From: Dipteronia dyeriana
Taxonomy: Eukaryota > Streptophyta > Magnoliopsida > Sapindales > Sapindaceae
Assembly: GCA_032871835.1 (NCBI GenBank)
Contig: CM065297.1
Coordinates: 37,201,098 to 37,265,097, forward strand
Direction: 5' to 3'
Length of the DNA stretch: 64,000 bases
Position 1 is the first letter of the stretch. Each line of letters begins with the position of its first letter. Positions 1 to 12,838 of the stretch are shown here, piece by piece. The position numbers and the translations under genes are program-made. The notes beneath the pieces are model-generated. The model searched no databases. It saw only the letters and a list, made by a program, of their open reading frames with translations, and was not told where the DNA came from.

Positions 1-400
1 TTTCTAGATTACCGATGTAACTCCTGGTCCCAAAGGGCTATTTTACCTTCTGGCAAAGACTGATTTGAAATTCATTGTACCATGTGCAACCAAGAAGGAT
101 GCCTCTTAGAGAGAGGAATGGGTAGTGGTCGACGGGGAATGGGGAAGTTATGTTTTCATTATGGGGGACAAAGTACCAAGTCCCTACCCAATTTAATGAC
201 AAACCGGTTAGGAGGAAGACGTCTCTGTCGGCTGAATCGAGGGCGATCGTAAGGCAATTATTGACCGTAAGTATGTCAACCTGGAGTTTCCTACCTCGGA
301 GGCTTATGATCCGGGTAAGGTGAATCGGTACTTGAACATCTCAGTTGCTTCTCCGGGTGTATTGAGTCCTTCTGCTTCTGTTGACTTGGACTTCTTACTT
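1..400 (+). pseudogene. Decayed fragment of retroelement antisense ORF (putative gypsy-type transposon protein)
   Basis: Read on the plus strand this stretch encodes, between stop codons, a segment with the landmarks EEWVVVDGEWGSYVF, a K-Y-V-N-L-E-F-P motif and K-V-N-R-Y-L. The same landmarks in the same order recur near 52600-52900 and 63000-63280, where the intact context is a Tat/Retand-like retrotransposon. So I read this as the 3' part of that family's extra ORF (the 'putative gypsy type transposon' protein family, Pfam Transposase_28). It begins outside the window, contains stops (for example near position 108) and is joined at about 400-437 to an unrelated truncated LTR. The protein's function is unknown. 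Confidence is good for the family and poor for the exact limits. Confidence 0.6.
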
Positions 401-437
401 GTCATTTTTTTATTATAATTCTTTATCGATCTATACA

Positions 438-765
438 GTTTTAGTTTTTTTTTAAGGAATGTCGTATTCGAGTCGTATTATGATTAGTTTATTATAAATA
501 GTCTTATTATTTCCAATTATTGTAACTTTTAAACCTTTGATTAATTTTAATAAAATCGTTCCTTTAGAACATTTATATGTCGTGGATTCGACATGCTCTT
601 TAAGGATTCAAGAGCACAATTTTCTAATGAAAATTAGGGAATGATGGCCCCTGCATGCCGGTTCATGCTTGGGTAACTACCGGTCGCTGCGTCAAGGTTC
701 GTCTGAGTGTGTCTCAGGGTTCGACAAAGTGATCATTCTTATTTTCAACTTACCCCGCTGCGTCA
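438..765 (+). repeat. 5'-truncated left LTR of the 438-2289 element
   Basis: It matches 1963-2289 across its whole length with a few substitutions, for example in the CGACATGCTCTTTRAGGATT segment. The LTR start is missing: sequence upstream of 438 does not match the 3' LTR. Confidence 0.85.
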
Positions 766-767
766 AT

Positions 768-780
768 TGGTATCAGAGGG
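768..780 (+). other. Primer-binding site (initiator tRNA-Met)
   Basis: TGGTATCAGAGGG lies two bases after the LTR end at 765 and matches the common plant PBS TGGTATCAGAGC over its first 11 bases. It fixes the plus orientation of the element. Confidence 0.8.
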
Positions 781-1185
781 ACCGAGTCTACCTCTGTGCT
801 AGGCTCAGTGTCCACGGACCACAACCAACTACCTTCATAAACACCATATATTCACCCTCCATATCCCCCTATAAAAAAAAGTAGAGAAACGAAATTGAAA
901 AAAAAGAGAAGAAAAAAAGAATAAGAGTGTTTGTGTGATAGTTCCGAGAATTAACAATCAGGTTCAGAGACAGTAGAAATTGTGGATCAGCCCAACAGTG
1001 TTACAATTTGCAGATCAACCTCAACAGTGCCAAAAATTTTAGATCAGTCTCATGAGTTCCAGATATTTCAGATTGCGTCCACCATCACACACACCTGAAT
1101 CCGTGAGTGAATTAATTTTTCGTAAGCAGTTCTTAGGGTTCAAATTTTGGTACGTTTTTTTTTCGGACTCTGATTTCGGTTCTTA

Positions 1186-1419
1186 ATGGGTTTCAATGGT
1201 TCTCTTGGTTCCAATAATTATTTTTCGAGCTATAATGATTATCAACCAGGACTTCGATTTTTTTCCGGTCATATGAAAACTGAAGAATTTATTAATTGGT
1301 TGAAAGAAGTTGAAGTGTATTTGTTCAAGCCAGTGATTGATAAGATTGTACATTTGAAGTATTATCCACCCAAACAAAACCTTACCAAACTTGATGACGA
1401 GTTTATTTTAAGAGGATGA
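1186..1419 (+). pseudogene. gag remnant of the small LTR element
   Basis: A 77-codon frame opens with MGFNGSLGSNNYF and then has the F-x-G-x(n)-E-E-F-I-N-W-L-K-E-V-E pattern seen at the start of the gypsy Retrotrans_gag domain. It stops at 1419. What follows up to the purine tract gives no recognisable pol domain in any plus frame. I interpret it as the gag N-terminus left after a large internal deletion. It keeps no zinc knuckle. Confidence 0.55.
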
Positions 1420-1720
1420 GAATACTATGTGGGATGGGAAGATCTAGCAACGAGGAATCACTATTGTCCAAACCTCTACAGGTGTCCAGCGGTCCAAGCC
1501 GTTAACAATAGGCATCGCCAGTGGCGAATAGGTTGGACATCTTCTGCATTCCGTTGGACGATTGTTGTGGTGCCGTTATGGATTTGAGATGCACTACGGA
1601 GAGATTTTTCGATTGACGTTTACCACTCCCACAAGACAAATATAGGTTCTTCTTTGTTTACCTGTATTTCCGTGTGTTTCAACTGAACTCGAGGACGCAT
1701 TCTTTTTAAGAAGAGGTGAC

Positions 1721-2289
1721 TGATGTAGGACAAAGATGAAGAAATCGCGGACCATGTCGAACAATTTCTTTATTTTATTATTTTGTTAATTTTGGTCTTT
1801 TCTTATTTAGTAAGTTTATTTATTTTAGTTTGATTAGGAATTAAATTTAGGTTTCGAAAATAAATCAAACTTACCCTTTAGGTAAGATTTGATCTTTGTT
1901 TTCTAGTCAAGTTAGGAGTCATGAATCCTAGAAGATTTTGATTAGTTTTGATATTTTCTTGTTTTAGTTTTTTTTTTGAAGGAATGTCGTATTCGAGTCG
2001 TATTATGATTAGTTTATTATAAATAGTCTTATTATTTCCAATTATTGTAACTTTTAAACATTTGATTGATTTTAATAAAATCGTTCCTTTGGAACATTTA
2101 TCTGTCGTGGATTCGACATGCTCTTTGAGGATTCAAGAGCACCATTTTCAACGAAGATTAGGGAATGATGGCCCCTGCATGCCAGTCCATGCTTGGGTAA
2201 CTACCGGTCGCTGCGTCAAGGTTCGTCTGAGTGTGTCTCAGGGTTCGACAAAGTGATCATTCTTATTTTCGTCGTACCTCGCAACGTCA
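1721..2289 (+). repeat. 3' LTR of the 438-2289 element
   Basis: It begins TGATGTAGGACAAAG after a purine tract and ends CGCAACGTCA, is 569 bp long, and its distal half matches 438-765. The short plus-strand frame visible inside it is only LTR sequence and not a gene. Confidence 0.8.
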
Positions 2290-2524
2290 AAAGGTTAGAT
2301 GAAACATGTAGTGGGTCTGGATTTGAATCTTAATTTAACACATACTTGAATAGATATCATTGTTTACTTGAGTTTTCCATTTAAATCATTTGCACATGCA
2401 TTGGCTTTGCTGGGACACGTATTTTATTCACCCGAAACATTTGATTACCAGATAGTTTATTCTGTTTGAAATCAAATGCATATGTAATGTGTCACAATCT
2501 TTTAGACTTGTAGGAATTCTTCTG

Positions 2525-3856
<1,332 letters not shown>

Positions 3857-4582
3857 TTTTGCTTTATTTTTTCCTTGTCTATCAATTCTATTCCTTGACA
3901 AAATATCACAGTAAAAAAATTGAATTGAAATTTTGAAAATCCAGTTGAATCCAGTCAGACCCAAATCAGCTCCAGACCAAATTGAGGAGCAGATATCTCT
4001 CTGGCTATGTTGGTTCAACAGATTCAAAAAAGAAAGGAGAAACCGTTAAATAAATCCCCCAAAATCGCCACAATTTTGCAGGGTTTTTATTTTATTCTCA
4101 TAATTAAATAATCAATTTATTTATTTCTATTTTACTTTTGGCGGGAACTCTCCAACTGCATTGAAAAGCTTCTCATAACTCATAACTCATAACATTCTGC
4201 TAACATCTTTTCTATTGGGTCTCGTCATTTTTTGCCAACTGTTTTCAGGAAAAATTAAACTAAAAAATTAAATAAAAATTATACATAAATCTACAACTCT
4301 GATGACAGCTCATTATTGAGCTCACAAAACAATTGTACTTTTGTAACTTGTTTTATGAAAACAATTTTCTTTAATATGTATATCCTACAACATATAAGAG
4401 CTAAATACAAGTAGAATCTTCTAGTTGAGAAATTCATATTACAAAAATTATTTGAGAAACTTTATTTCAATTTTAAAGGAATTAAAAAAATAATTTAATT
4501 ATTGTGGAAATGGTGAGGATTGTCACCTTTTTTTTTTCTTGTGTTGTGATGTTGTCACCGGTTTAACAACTTATGTTTAAAA
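3857..4582. other. Upstream region of the ArfGAP gene
   Basis: AT-rich sequence upstream of the minus-strand ArfGAP start codon, expected to hold its leader and promoter. I can point to no convincing core promoter. No other gene or repeat is visible. Confidence 0.4.
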
Positions 4583-5128
4583 GGCACATATTATGGTGAA
4601 CTGTCCAAAATGCCCTTAAAAGTTGTCTTTGTACTTCAATCAGCTCTTACTCTAAAATTTTCGAAGATTTTATTTTTTCATCTTCTTCATAAAGGTCTAT
4701 TTAACAGATCTCCAATGGAGGTCAAACATCATAACATTATCGATGCATCTTTATTGGATAATTAGTTTAGTTGGGGCTACACAAAAGAATCTGAAATGTA
4801 ATTACAAAAGTTCGGAGCTTTAAGATAAAAGCTCCGAGCTATTGTATAAAAGCTTCAAAGTTTTATACAAAAACTTGAAGCTTCTGTATAAAAACTCGAT
4901 TACATGTCAAAATTTCGAAAAACAAAAACTCGATTTCATCTTCCTCAACAACTTTCAACAAATATAAAACCTAGAATGCAAGTAAAATCTCGATTTCACT
5001 TTTTGTCTTTTTCTTCACAACAATAGTAATGATATGGGTATTTTCGTCTCCACACTTTAAATTGTATCTTTCAAAACATGATTTATTAATGTGGTGATAT
5101 TTCCACAAAAATCCCCCTAAAATGTGCC
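4583..5128. mobile_element. MULE-related MITE (546 bp)
   Basis: The unit starts GGCACATATTA and ends TAAAATGTGCC, giving short terminal inverted repeats. Its right half resembles the right end of the large Mutator-like unit near 15540-15936: both carry GATTTCATCTTCCTCAAC, a GTGGTGATATTT block and a CCCCCTAAAATGTGCC-type terminus. The interior has degenerate AGCTCCGAGCT/AAAACTCGATT motifs like the minisatellite at 14285-15475. It has no coding capacity. A clear 9 bp target duplication is not visible, so the ends may be a few bases off. Confidence 0.6.
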
Positions 5129-6130
5129 ATTAATTTTTCGAACCCTTTTATTATTTCTATAAATAATAATAATAAGTAAGAATAGTAGTTTCACTAAACC
5201 AAAGCACTAAAATATATTTTCTCTTAGTTTAAGTGATATAACTACATGATATATATAATGAAAAGGTATTTAAAAAGTCTATTAGCCTATTAGGTGTCGG
5301 TGTTATTTTATTTTAAAAAATAATAATAAAAGAGAAAGCATCCACCTTTTTAACTTTAGAAAACAATTTTAAAAATGTCAAAACAGTTCAAATGAATACA
5401 TCATTAAGTAACATATCTCGATAGCCAATAGGGGCGTAGCTCGTTAAAGGACGAGTTGAAGGCTTGCACAAATTGAGAGATTCTTGGGTGCATCCAATGC
5501 ACCATACATCCTCCACTATGATGCTATCAAGTCAGCAGTTTTGCTGACGTGGCAGCATCATGGTGGAAGATGCATAGTGCATCATGATGCACCCAAGTTT
5601 TAGGCGTACAAATGACTCTCAAATCAATGTTTTGAATCAAATCAATGTTTTGAATCCTATCAATAATAAAAACTTTAAAAAAATACATGATCCCGGATTA
5701 ATAGATATTGTGATAAAAAAATCTCTCGGTCATTATTCACTTAGTGAGAGTCTTGTGTAGATGGAACATCTTCACATAATCAGTGAAATCAAAATTGAGG
5801 TAAACATACATTCATGATTTAACTCACAAAATTCGTGTTACAATATCCTTTTGGTTGAATTTTTTTCTAAGTTATGGTTGTATAATTATTGAAACTGCAT
5901 TTTGTATTCCATGTGCGCGTGCGTAAGGTAGAAACACATATTAGGGGTTGGCTGCTATGCAGTCAAGGAAAAATTGGATGTATGATATAGCCATGAATAG
6001 TAAAGTATTGGGTTTGTTGGATCATTCAATAAGTTGATATAACGTTTCTACAATAAAAAAATGAAAGAAAAAATTGGAAAAAAAAATAAAAATGTAACCG
6101 GTTCCAAGTTATAACACAAAATGTATTACT
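5129..6130. other. Intergenic AT-rich sequence
   Basis: Apart from the foldback element at 5483-5597 I see no gene, RNA or recognisable repeat here. Confidence 0.5.
5483..5597. mobile_element. Foldback MITE (115 bp)
   Basis: CTTGGGTGCATC at 5483-5494 is exactly the inverse of GATGCACCCAAG at 5586-5597, and the pairing continues inward with few mismatches through CATCCTCCACTATGATGCT against AGCATCATGGTGGAAGATG. Only about 25 bases are left as a loop around CAGTTTTGCTGACG. It is a near-complete hairpin with no coding capacity, as expected for a small foldback MITE. Confidence 0.8.
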
Positions 6131-6138
6131 CTGCTGAC

Positions 6139-6600
6139 TTTATATATTCTCAAATCTGTATTTCTTTCATTTTCTTCTTCTCTCCGATTTCTATCTTTGG
6201 CTTCCACATCTTCTCCGACTGTCACCACTTGCAGATCGCCACCTCCCTCGTCGCCAACATCGCCACTGTCACTTCCATCCTCACTTCTGAGTTCTAGTTC
6301 TCACGCCACCACCTTCAATTCCATTTTCTGCTTCTCACTGATTTGTGTCTTTGGCTTCCACATCTCCTCCAACTGCTACCAATTGCAGATCGCCACCTCC
6401 GACGTCGCCACCGTCACTTCCATTCTCAGTTTTGAGTTTCAGTTCTCACGCTACTACCATAGATTTCATTTTCTCGGCACGTCCGTCGTCGGCAACGCCA
6501 ACATCACCACCATCAATTTTATTCTTCTCAGTTCGAGGTTTTATTTTTGTTTGAAAATAGCATATTGTTGGAGTAAAAAACACCCACATGAGACAATACA
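6139..6600 (+). repeat. Pyrimidine-rich leader-like region with a 154 bp tandem duplication
   Basis: Blocks starting at 6194 and 6348 (both TCTTTGGCTTCCACATCT) repeat with about 80-85% similarity by eye, and a weaker third partial unit follows near 6480. A TATA-like TTTATATATT lies about 50 bases upstream at 6140-6149. Open frames across it encode only Ser/Thr/Pro-rich low-complexity peptide, and a period of 154 is not a multiple of three, so coding is unlikely. It could be the first exon of a non-coding transcript or decayed 5' sequence of a lost gene. Confidence 0.45.
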
Positions 6601-7544
6601 GAAACCCAAATAGAGAGGAGAATGAGCGCCAGCAACAAGAGTCAAAGTCGGTCTAATGCCCCATAAGAACAAAAGCTGCATACAGAGTAAAAACACCCAG
6701 AATTCAGAGTAAAAACAATAACAAAACCAGAGCACCAACAATTGGAGACACAAGTACCATAACAAGTGGACGAAATCACAAATCTCCCTACTCCAGACGA
6801 TCGATTTGAGCTGAGTTGGCAATTTGTTACCTGATTTTAACTTATTTCTTTTTTGGTTTTAATTTAATTTTAATGATTTTTTTGTTTGGTTTAACTTTGA
6901 ATGTACAGCTTCTGAGTGATTGAAAATGTGTTGTGGTGTTAGTTTTATAGCTGATTTTGTTGGTTCTGTTTAATTTTTTTTCTTTCTATTTTAGCTTAAT
7001 TTGATGATACAGTGTAACAAGTGAGTTTGCTTGGTTGTTTTTATGATACGTTGGTTGTATATATTTTTTTAACATTAATTAGTGAGGTTTCGGTTTTGTT
7101 TTTTGATTTGTAACGAGCCGGATCCGGTTCCGTATTGGTTTCGCAATTTATTTTTTCTTTTGAAAGAGGTTGGCCCGTTGCAGCCTCTTATTGGTTTGTA
7201 TCATATGATTTTAACAACCCATTATAAAACTTAAAAGTAATTGTGGTTTTAACTAGCAAGGCATTCAATGCTGTAATTGTGTAATGCGTGTGTCTGTGCA
7301 TATTTTTTTTTATAGCAGTAGTGTGTATAAATGATATCAAATATATAAAATAGTTGTAGTCTTTACATGTTAGTTCCAGGAATGCCTTATAGCTATTGGA
7401 TTTCACTTAGTCCATGCAAATTGAAGAAGTTAGTATATCCTGGATTTGTTCAGTCTACATTAAGGTGTAACAAGTAACAAGGACTGCCTGTGCCTGATGC
7501 TGCATTGTTGGGGAACCTTTTTGGGTATATCACTATATGTCAAA
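6600..7544. other. Non-coding T-rich sequence
   Basis: Intron-like T-rich plus-strand composition, with no conserved frame or element end recognised. Confidence 0.4.
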
Positions 7545-8705
7545 TCGGATTACCCAAGTTCGATTCGAAGGTTTTGTAGGTTTGTAGAACTTTTTTATTG
7601 TTGACACAACTTGAGTTACTGCTTGATTGATTGATTGATGCTTTTTGTGAATCCAAATTTTGTGTAGGTAAGTAAGATGATTATTAGTTATGTTAGCGAA
7701 ATTGTGTTTTATGTAGTGAATAGGAGTATAGATTGAGGCAATGAGCTCGCTGTGTCAAATGTGTTGTAGAAACTTTGATTGTTTCTTATAGTTCGGATTT
7801 ATTAAATACTGGATTCGATATATGGGTAACTAACTCATTGATTGACTAGCTAGCATTTTGTGCATGTTTGTGAAAAAAGAGGGCATATATATAGGTGTTG
7901 TTTTAGAATGAGAACTGGATGCTTTGATGTAGTAATTTGCTTATCCAGTACAATCCGAAATTTGATCTGTCAAAATAGTTGCAAGATTTCCAGTAGGTTC
8001 AAGCAGTTGTCCTCCCCTTCATAAGGTTGTTTTCGTTGCTTTTAATTGAATAAGATAAGATATACAATTTATATTTTTCATAGATCACAATGTCATTAGA
8101 ATTGAATTACCCAAGTTCGATTCGAAGGTTTTACAGGTTTGTGGAACTTTTTATTGTTGATACATCTTTAGTTACTGCTTGATTGATGCTTCTTGTGAAT
8201 CCGAATTTCGTGTAGGTAAGATTATCATTTTTGTTAGTAAAATTATTAGATTGAGGCAATGAGATTGCTGTGTCAAATGTGTTGTAGAAACTTTGATTGT
8301 TTCGTATAGCTCAATTTTTTTAGAAGCTGGATTCGATATACAGGTAACTAACTCTTTGATTTGTTAGCATTGTGTGTGGGTTTAGAAGGAAAATAGGGTA
8401 GATAGAGGGGTTGCTTTAGAATGAGAACTTGATGCTTTGATGTTATAATTCGCTTGTCTGAAATTTGATATCAATCATAACAGTTGCAAGATTTCCAGTT
8501 GGTTCAAGCAGTTTTCTTCCCTTTTCTTGTGGCTTCACATTGAAAATCTTATCATTCCAACTTTGTCATGTGATAATTTAAATAAGAACCAAGAATTTTG
8601 TCTATGGCACATTTTCTTAAGCTTGATTTCGTTGAACTTAATTGAATAAGATACGCAATTTATGTTTTTCATATATTACAATGTCGTTAGAATTGAATTC
8701 CATTT
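7545..8705 (+). repeat. Large tandem duplication, ~560-600 bp unit
   Basis: Unit 1 (about 7545-8100) and unit 2 (about 8101-8705) share long matching blocks in the same order: ACCCAAGTTCGATTCGAAGG, GATTGAGGCAATGAG, TGTGTTGTAGAAACTTTGAT, GAATGAGAAC, GTTGCAAGATTTCCAGT, and a closing AATTGAATAAGATA. Identity looks like 80-85% with small indels. No open frame is conserved in either copy, so this is duplicated non-coding DNA. Confidence 0.75.
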
Positions 8706-9720
8706 TTCAGATTTAACTTGGAAGTTTTCTTGAATATTCAAATTGAGTGATAAAGCATATAAAGTTCATTTTGGAGAAAATATTCGGTGTTATACTTTCA
8801 GTAATATTGTTTTAGTTCCTTCCTAGTTCCTTTTTGAGGTTTTGTACATAATTTAATATAGTTCTACTATTTGCACACTAATCCACGTCTACATATGATG
8901 TTATTTATCGACTTGACTTCAAATCCCTGTACATGTTTTAGCTATGAGCATCTGCAAATTTCCCTTCGTTTTAGCCTTGTAGGCTTTGAAAATGAAAATC
9001 TTCGTTACTTAAAATCACAAAATTTCTTCTCCACAAGCAATGTTCTATCTTTAGTTTCGGAAAGCATGAGTTATGAGTTTTTTTTTTTTTGTATTGTGCA
9101 CCTCATGGATGTGAAAGAATTTGATTTATATCATTTTTGCAAGCTCTGCTGACTTTTACTTTGCAAACTTACATTATCGTGAAGCATATAATATGTACTC
9201 ATGTCTATCTTTTTCCTTCCAAAGAGTAAAATATGAGATGCAGATGAGGCAAATGTAGTGTGAAAACACTGGGTTACTACTATCATAATTCTACTTGTAA
9301 AGAAAAAAAAATGTTAGTTTGAACTAGTAATTATTCATGTATAATTTGAGCAGTTATTATCTAGAGTAATCTACAAAATTTGAATGTGGTAGAGATAATT
9401 AATGAATAGACTGAATATTTATCTTGCATATTTACCTCCGCTAGGTCGAACCATGCAGACACTTTAACACTTTACCATAAATTATCGAGGAGACTTCTTC
9501 CTCCATGTGTATATTGTGTTGCATGTTTCTTTCACTAATTATAGATTTCTCTTTGACCTAATTGTAGTCATATACACTTATATATCCTAAAAAAGGTTAA
9601 AAATTAAGATTTTATATTGATTTCAAGGGAAATTTGTATAAGTAGAATTTAGTAAGTTATATTTGTAATTGTACATTTTTTTTTAAAGTTGACCAAGTCT
9701 TAGTCAGGTTTTGCTAGATC
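8706..9720. other. Intergenic AT-rich sequence
   Basis: No gene, RNA or repeat that I can support. The 93-codon frame at 8871-9152 is low-complexity and matches nothing I know. Confidence 0.4.
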
Positions 9721-11017
9721 CACTACAAAAAAAAGTGACATACAGTGACAAATTATTTATCACTACAAGTAAAGAATTTATCATAATTTCAATATTGTGA
9801 CAAAAAATGTGTCACTAACAATTCGTCACTTTTGCCCCCGTCACTAAAAGTATTTGTAACAGTTTTTTGGTACTTGTCACAAATCATAACTTTTAGTGAC
9901 ATATAATCACTTGACCTTAATTAGTGATAAAATAAAAATTGTGTCACTAAATTCATATATAGTGACAATTAACTGTTTGAAGATTTTGTCACTATACATC
10001 TTCTTAGTGACAATTTATTGTTTTAAAATTGTATCATTATTTACAAACTTAGTGACAATTAATCATATCAAAATTGTGTCAATACACATAACCTTATCGA
10101 CAATTATTTAAATATTGTCACAATACATAAAACTAGTGATAGTTAACTATATGAAAATTATGTTTGTTTTATACAAATTTAGCGACAATTAAAAAGAGGA
10201 TAACAAGTTGCAAATTCAATAAAAGTTAATATAATGGTTCATTCAAATATTATTAAGTATAAGAAAACTTAAATATAAAATGTACAATAAAGGATAGATA
10301 ATCAGAATACAAGAAAGAAAAGAAAGTGAAAAAAAAAATATTACAAAATTATTAGGTAAATACACCAATTTGCTACAAATTTTGAGATAAACGCATTACA
10401 TCAATTACATCTAGATAGCCATGGTGAAGATTCTTTGAGCCTCAATAGAACACGTTCGTCAATGAAAAGATCGGAATAAAATTTTTGCTTATATACAAAC
10501 TGCAATAGTTGAAAGGATATAATTAACACCTCAATTAGATAATATTTTTTTTAATACTGCATCAAACAATTGATTGTTCCATAAAAATCATTTTATCAAA
10601 CAGTTAGTGTGCACATCAACTAATATTGACATTTACCGTGGAAATCTAAGAACAAACAACTATAAATCATGAAATAATAATTATAGGTCCCTAAAAAAAA
10701 GTAAAAACAAATTAAAGTTAAGAATCATTTCTTACATATATATATATTCTATATATAACATACCTTATTTAAAGAAACTTTCAATATATGAAACTCGAAT
10801 TTGAGATTCTGACCCTGAAAAACAAGCACAAGAAAATAAACCCTAAAAAAATTAAATCAAGAGAAGCTTACTTTCCTATCAAGATAAAATTTTCTCTACC
10901 ATCTTTGTTACTTCTAAAGATGAAACACAGTTTCAAACTTAAAAAACATTTTTAAAGAAAAGAGAAACTAAAGAAAAAATAAATAAAATAATAATAAAAA
11001 TTAAGAAACATCCTTAA

Positions 11018-11111
<94 letters not shown>

Positions 11112-11619
11112 CTACATAAAAAAATTATTTCTTATTCAAAGAAACTTTTATTATATGAAATTCGAATTTAAAATTCCGACCCTGAAAAACAAGTAAAAGA
11201 AAACAAACCCGAAGATAGGCTTATCTTTTTTTTATCAAGGCAGAATTTTCTCTACCATCTTGGTGACTTTTACAGATTCAAACATTAAAAGTGTGTTTAA
11301 GAAGAAGCGAAAACCGTACCACGATTGTGGCGTTTTTTTTCCGAATAAAATAAAATTTATTAATTTTGATGCCTTTTAAAAACCTAATAATTTATAAAAT
11401 AAAATCTTTCCATTTTTACAAGGTAATTTTATGACTAATTATATTAATTGTTATAAATTATGAAGTTTTTTAATTAATTGTGACAATTATTTTTTAAAAG
11501 TCTCAATTGAACAAAACATAATGACAAATAATATAATTTGTCACAAAATATTACCTATTATGATATTTTTGAAATTTGTCATAAAAAATGTATCACTATA
11601 AGTCACTTTTTTTGTAGTG
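9721..11619. mobile_element. Non-autonomous CACTA (En/Spm) element, 1.9 kb
   Basis: The ends are the diagnostic CACTACAAAAAAAAGTGAC (9721) and its inverse GTCACTTTTTTTGTAGTG (ending 11619). Flanking triplets ATC and ACC would be a 3 bp target duplication with one change. Subterminal TAGTGACAATTA / TTGTCACTA motifs are scattered along the first 450 bases and the last ~200, as expected for CACTA transposase-binding arrays. No TNP2- or TNPA-like ORF is present. An internal segment (about 10766-10950) is duplicated at about 11127-11310, sharing GACCCTGAAAAACAAG and TTTTCTCTACCATCTT. Confidence 0.88.
11018..11108. repeat. Compound microsatellite (AC)n(AT)n
   Basis: About 40 bases of AC repeat (one interruption) run directly into about 50 bases of AT repeat, inside the CACTA element between its two duplicated segments. 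Confidence 0.95.
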
Positions 11620-12360
11620 ACCTCTAAGATAAAACGTCCAATAAAATGCAACCCTAGATTCAAGTCATGCTCTATTAAAACTTATTTATTAAATTAATTG
11701 ATTAAGTGTGGTTTAGAAGTTTTTATGGTGAAGAAGAAAGGTCTCCCCCCAGTCTCTCGATCAGATTTAAAGTTTAATTCTACATTCTCCCATTCTCCCA
11801 TTCAACGTCAACCGTTTATTCCCTCAATCATGAAGTAATAAAAGCCCTTTTGAAAGACAGATGTTTAAAGGAAGAGTATAATCAAATCTTAGATGATGAC
11901 CCTAGGACCCATATATATTTTGCACGGTGGAGAAATGACAACTTAGTTTTCTCTCACTATTTATCATCTTCATATGTATATTTGACTCGGGGTTATTTGA
12001 GTTTAATCTAATGAAATTAATTTATTTCTCTTTGATTCAATTTGATTCATTCTTCATATTTTATTTAGTTGTTTTTTGTAATTTTCAGAGCAACTTGCTA
12101 CTTTTGGGTCCCTAATTTACAAAAACATTACGGTGATCAATTTTTATTGAACAATGATGAAAATAATGGAAATAATATGGTCAAGGTGGTATGATAATTT
12201 ACAACTTCATGTTGCCATCATATTTGAATGTTTCTTCAACGACATTTTTTTTTTCATTAGCAATGGAGGCCTTTCTTTAATATATCTTCAAAATCGTTCC
12301 ATCCTATGGTGCCATTTTCCGACAAAATTACTGCAAGCCTTTTCTTGTTGGAGCGCAAGT
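11620..12360. other. Intergenic sequence
   Basis: No supported gene. I looked here for the left terminal repeat of the Mutator-like unit that ends at 15936 and did not find a match. Confidence 0.4.
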
Positions 12361-12542
12361 TAGGAGCATGCCCACCACCATAGTTGCACATGCTATAAAA
12401 TCCAATGTTGCCATCTACACCCACATCAATTTTCTACCAAGTTAGGGAACACAGACTTCCCTAATTAAACAAAGTTAGTAACTATAGTATGTAGTAAATA
12501 ATCTATTATGATTATAAAAGAATAAGCTATGACTATACTAAT

Positions 12543-12838
12543 TTACCTGAGATGAAAAATTTCTAAAAGACTTGAGTTCATTCGATGTAAGTAGTGTTTC
12601 CTTAAGGTCGAACCTTGAAGCCCCCGGATCATATCCAGTAACAATCGGTGTTGCTGCTGACGATCCTCATCACTCTTTCGGATCATATCCAACAACTCCA
12701 AGTGTTGACGTTGTCGATCTTCGTCACTCTTCCGAACGGCTTCAAGCACATCGTTCAACATTTCAGTCCATGGAGCTTGAATTCATGTCTACATTGTTAG
12801 TAAAAAACTATCAACACGTGTTACTAAAAAACACTTAA
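12543..12838 (-). pseudogene. Coiled-coil exon of the Mutator-like cargo gene
   Basis: On the minus strand this piece encodes a tandem peptide repeat (RKSDEDRQxQHxxLLDMI, twice) in a heptad-like coiled-coil context, ending at a good donor (CAG|GTAAATTAG). It lies downstream of the DUF1985 exons on the same strand. Between them (13044-12855) another frame holds an RH-rich segment ending at a donor (GGAAAG|GTAAG), suggesting the original gene ran further. No intact frame joins them here. In other plant Mutator-like elements DUF1985 proteins are often followed by a Ulp1-type protease domain. None is visible in this copy. Confidence 0.5.

Larger units (their letters stand above)
438..2289 (+). 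mobile_element. Deletion derivative of an LTR retrotransposon (truncated 5' LTR, gag remnant, full 3' LTR)
   Basis: Positions 438-765 and about 1963-2289 are near-identical direct repeats, both ending in GCGTCA/ACGTCA. Directly after the first copy is a primer-binding site for initiator tRNA-Met (TGGTATCAGAGGG, 768-780). Directly before the second is a purine tract (AAGAAGAGGTGAC, 1708-1720) followed by TGATGTAGG, the LTR start. So the 3' LTR is 1721-2289 (569 bp), while the first copy has lost about its first 260 bp. Only about 0.95 kb lies between the LTRs, with a short gag-like reading frame and no pol, so the element cannot move on its own. Because the left end is truncated no target duplication can be read. 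Gypsy affiliation is inferred from the gag remnant. Confidence 0.82.

Noticed and set aside
669..884. Short frame near the left edge (and the similar one at 2062-2256)
   Set aside because: Both lie in the LTR ends of the same element and match each other as LTR sequence, not as a gene.
6197..6613. 138-codon plus-strand frame rich in Ser, Thr and Pro
   Set aside because: It runs through a 154 bp tandem duplication whose period is not a multiple of three, and the peptide is low-complexity. I treat it as non-coding repeat sequence.
8871..9152. 93-codon plus-strand frame
   Set aside because: It has no domain and contains a T-homopolymer-coded Phe run. No splice or promoter context supports it.
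11620..12360. Search for the left terminal inverted repeat of the Mutator-like unit ending at 15936
   Set aside because: No segment matching the inverse of the right end was found by eye, so I did not fix a left boundary.
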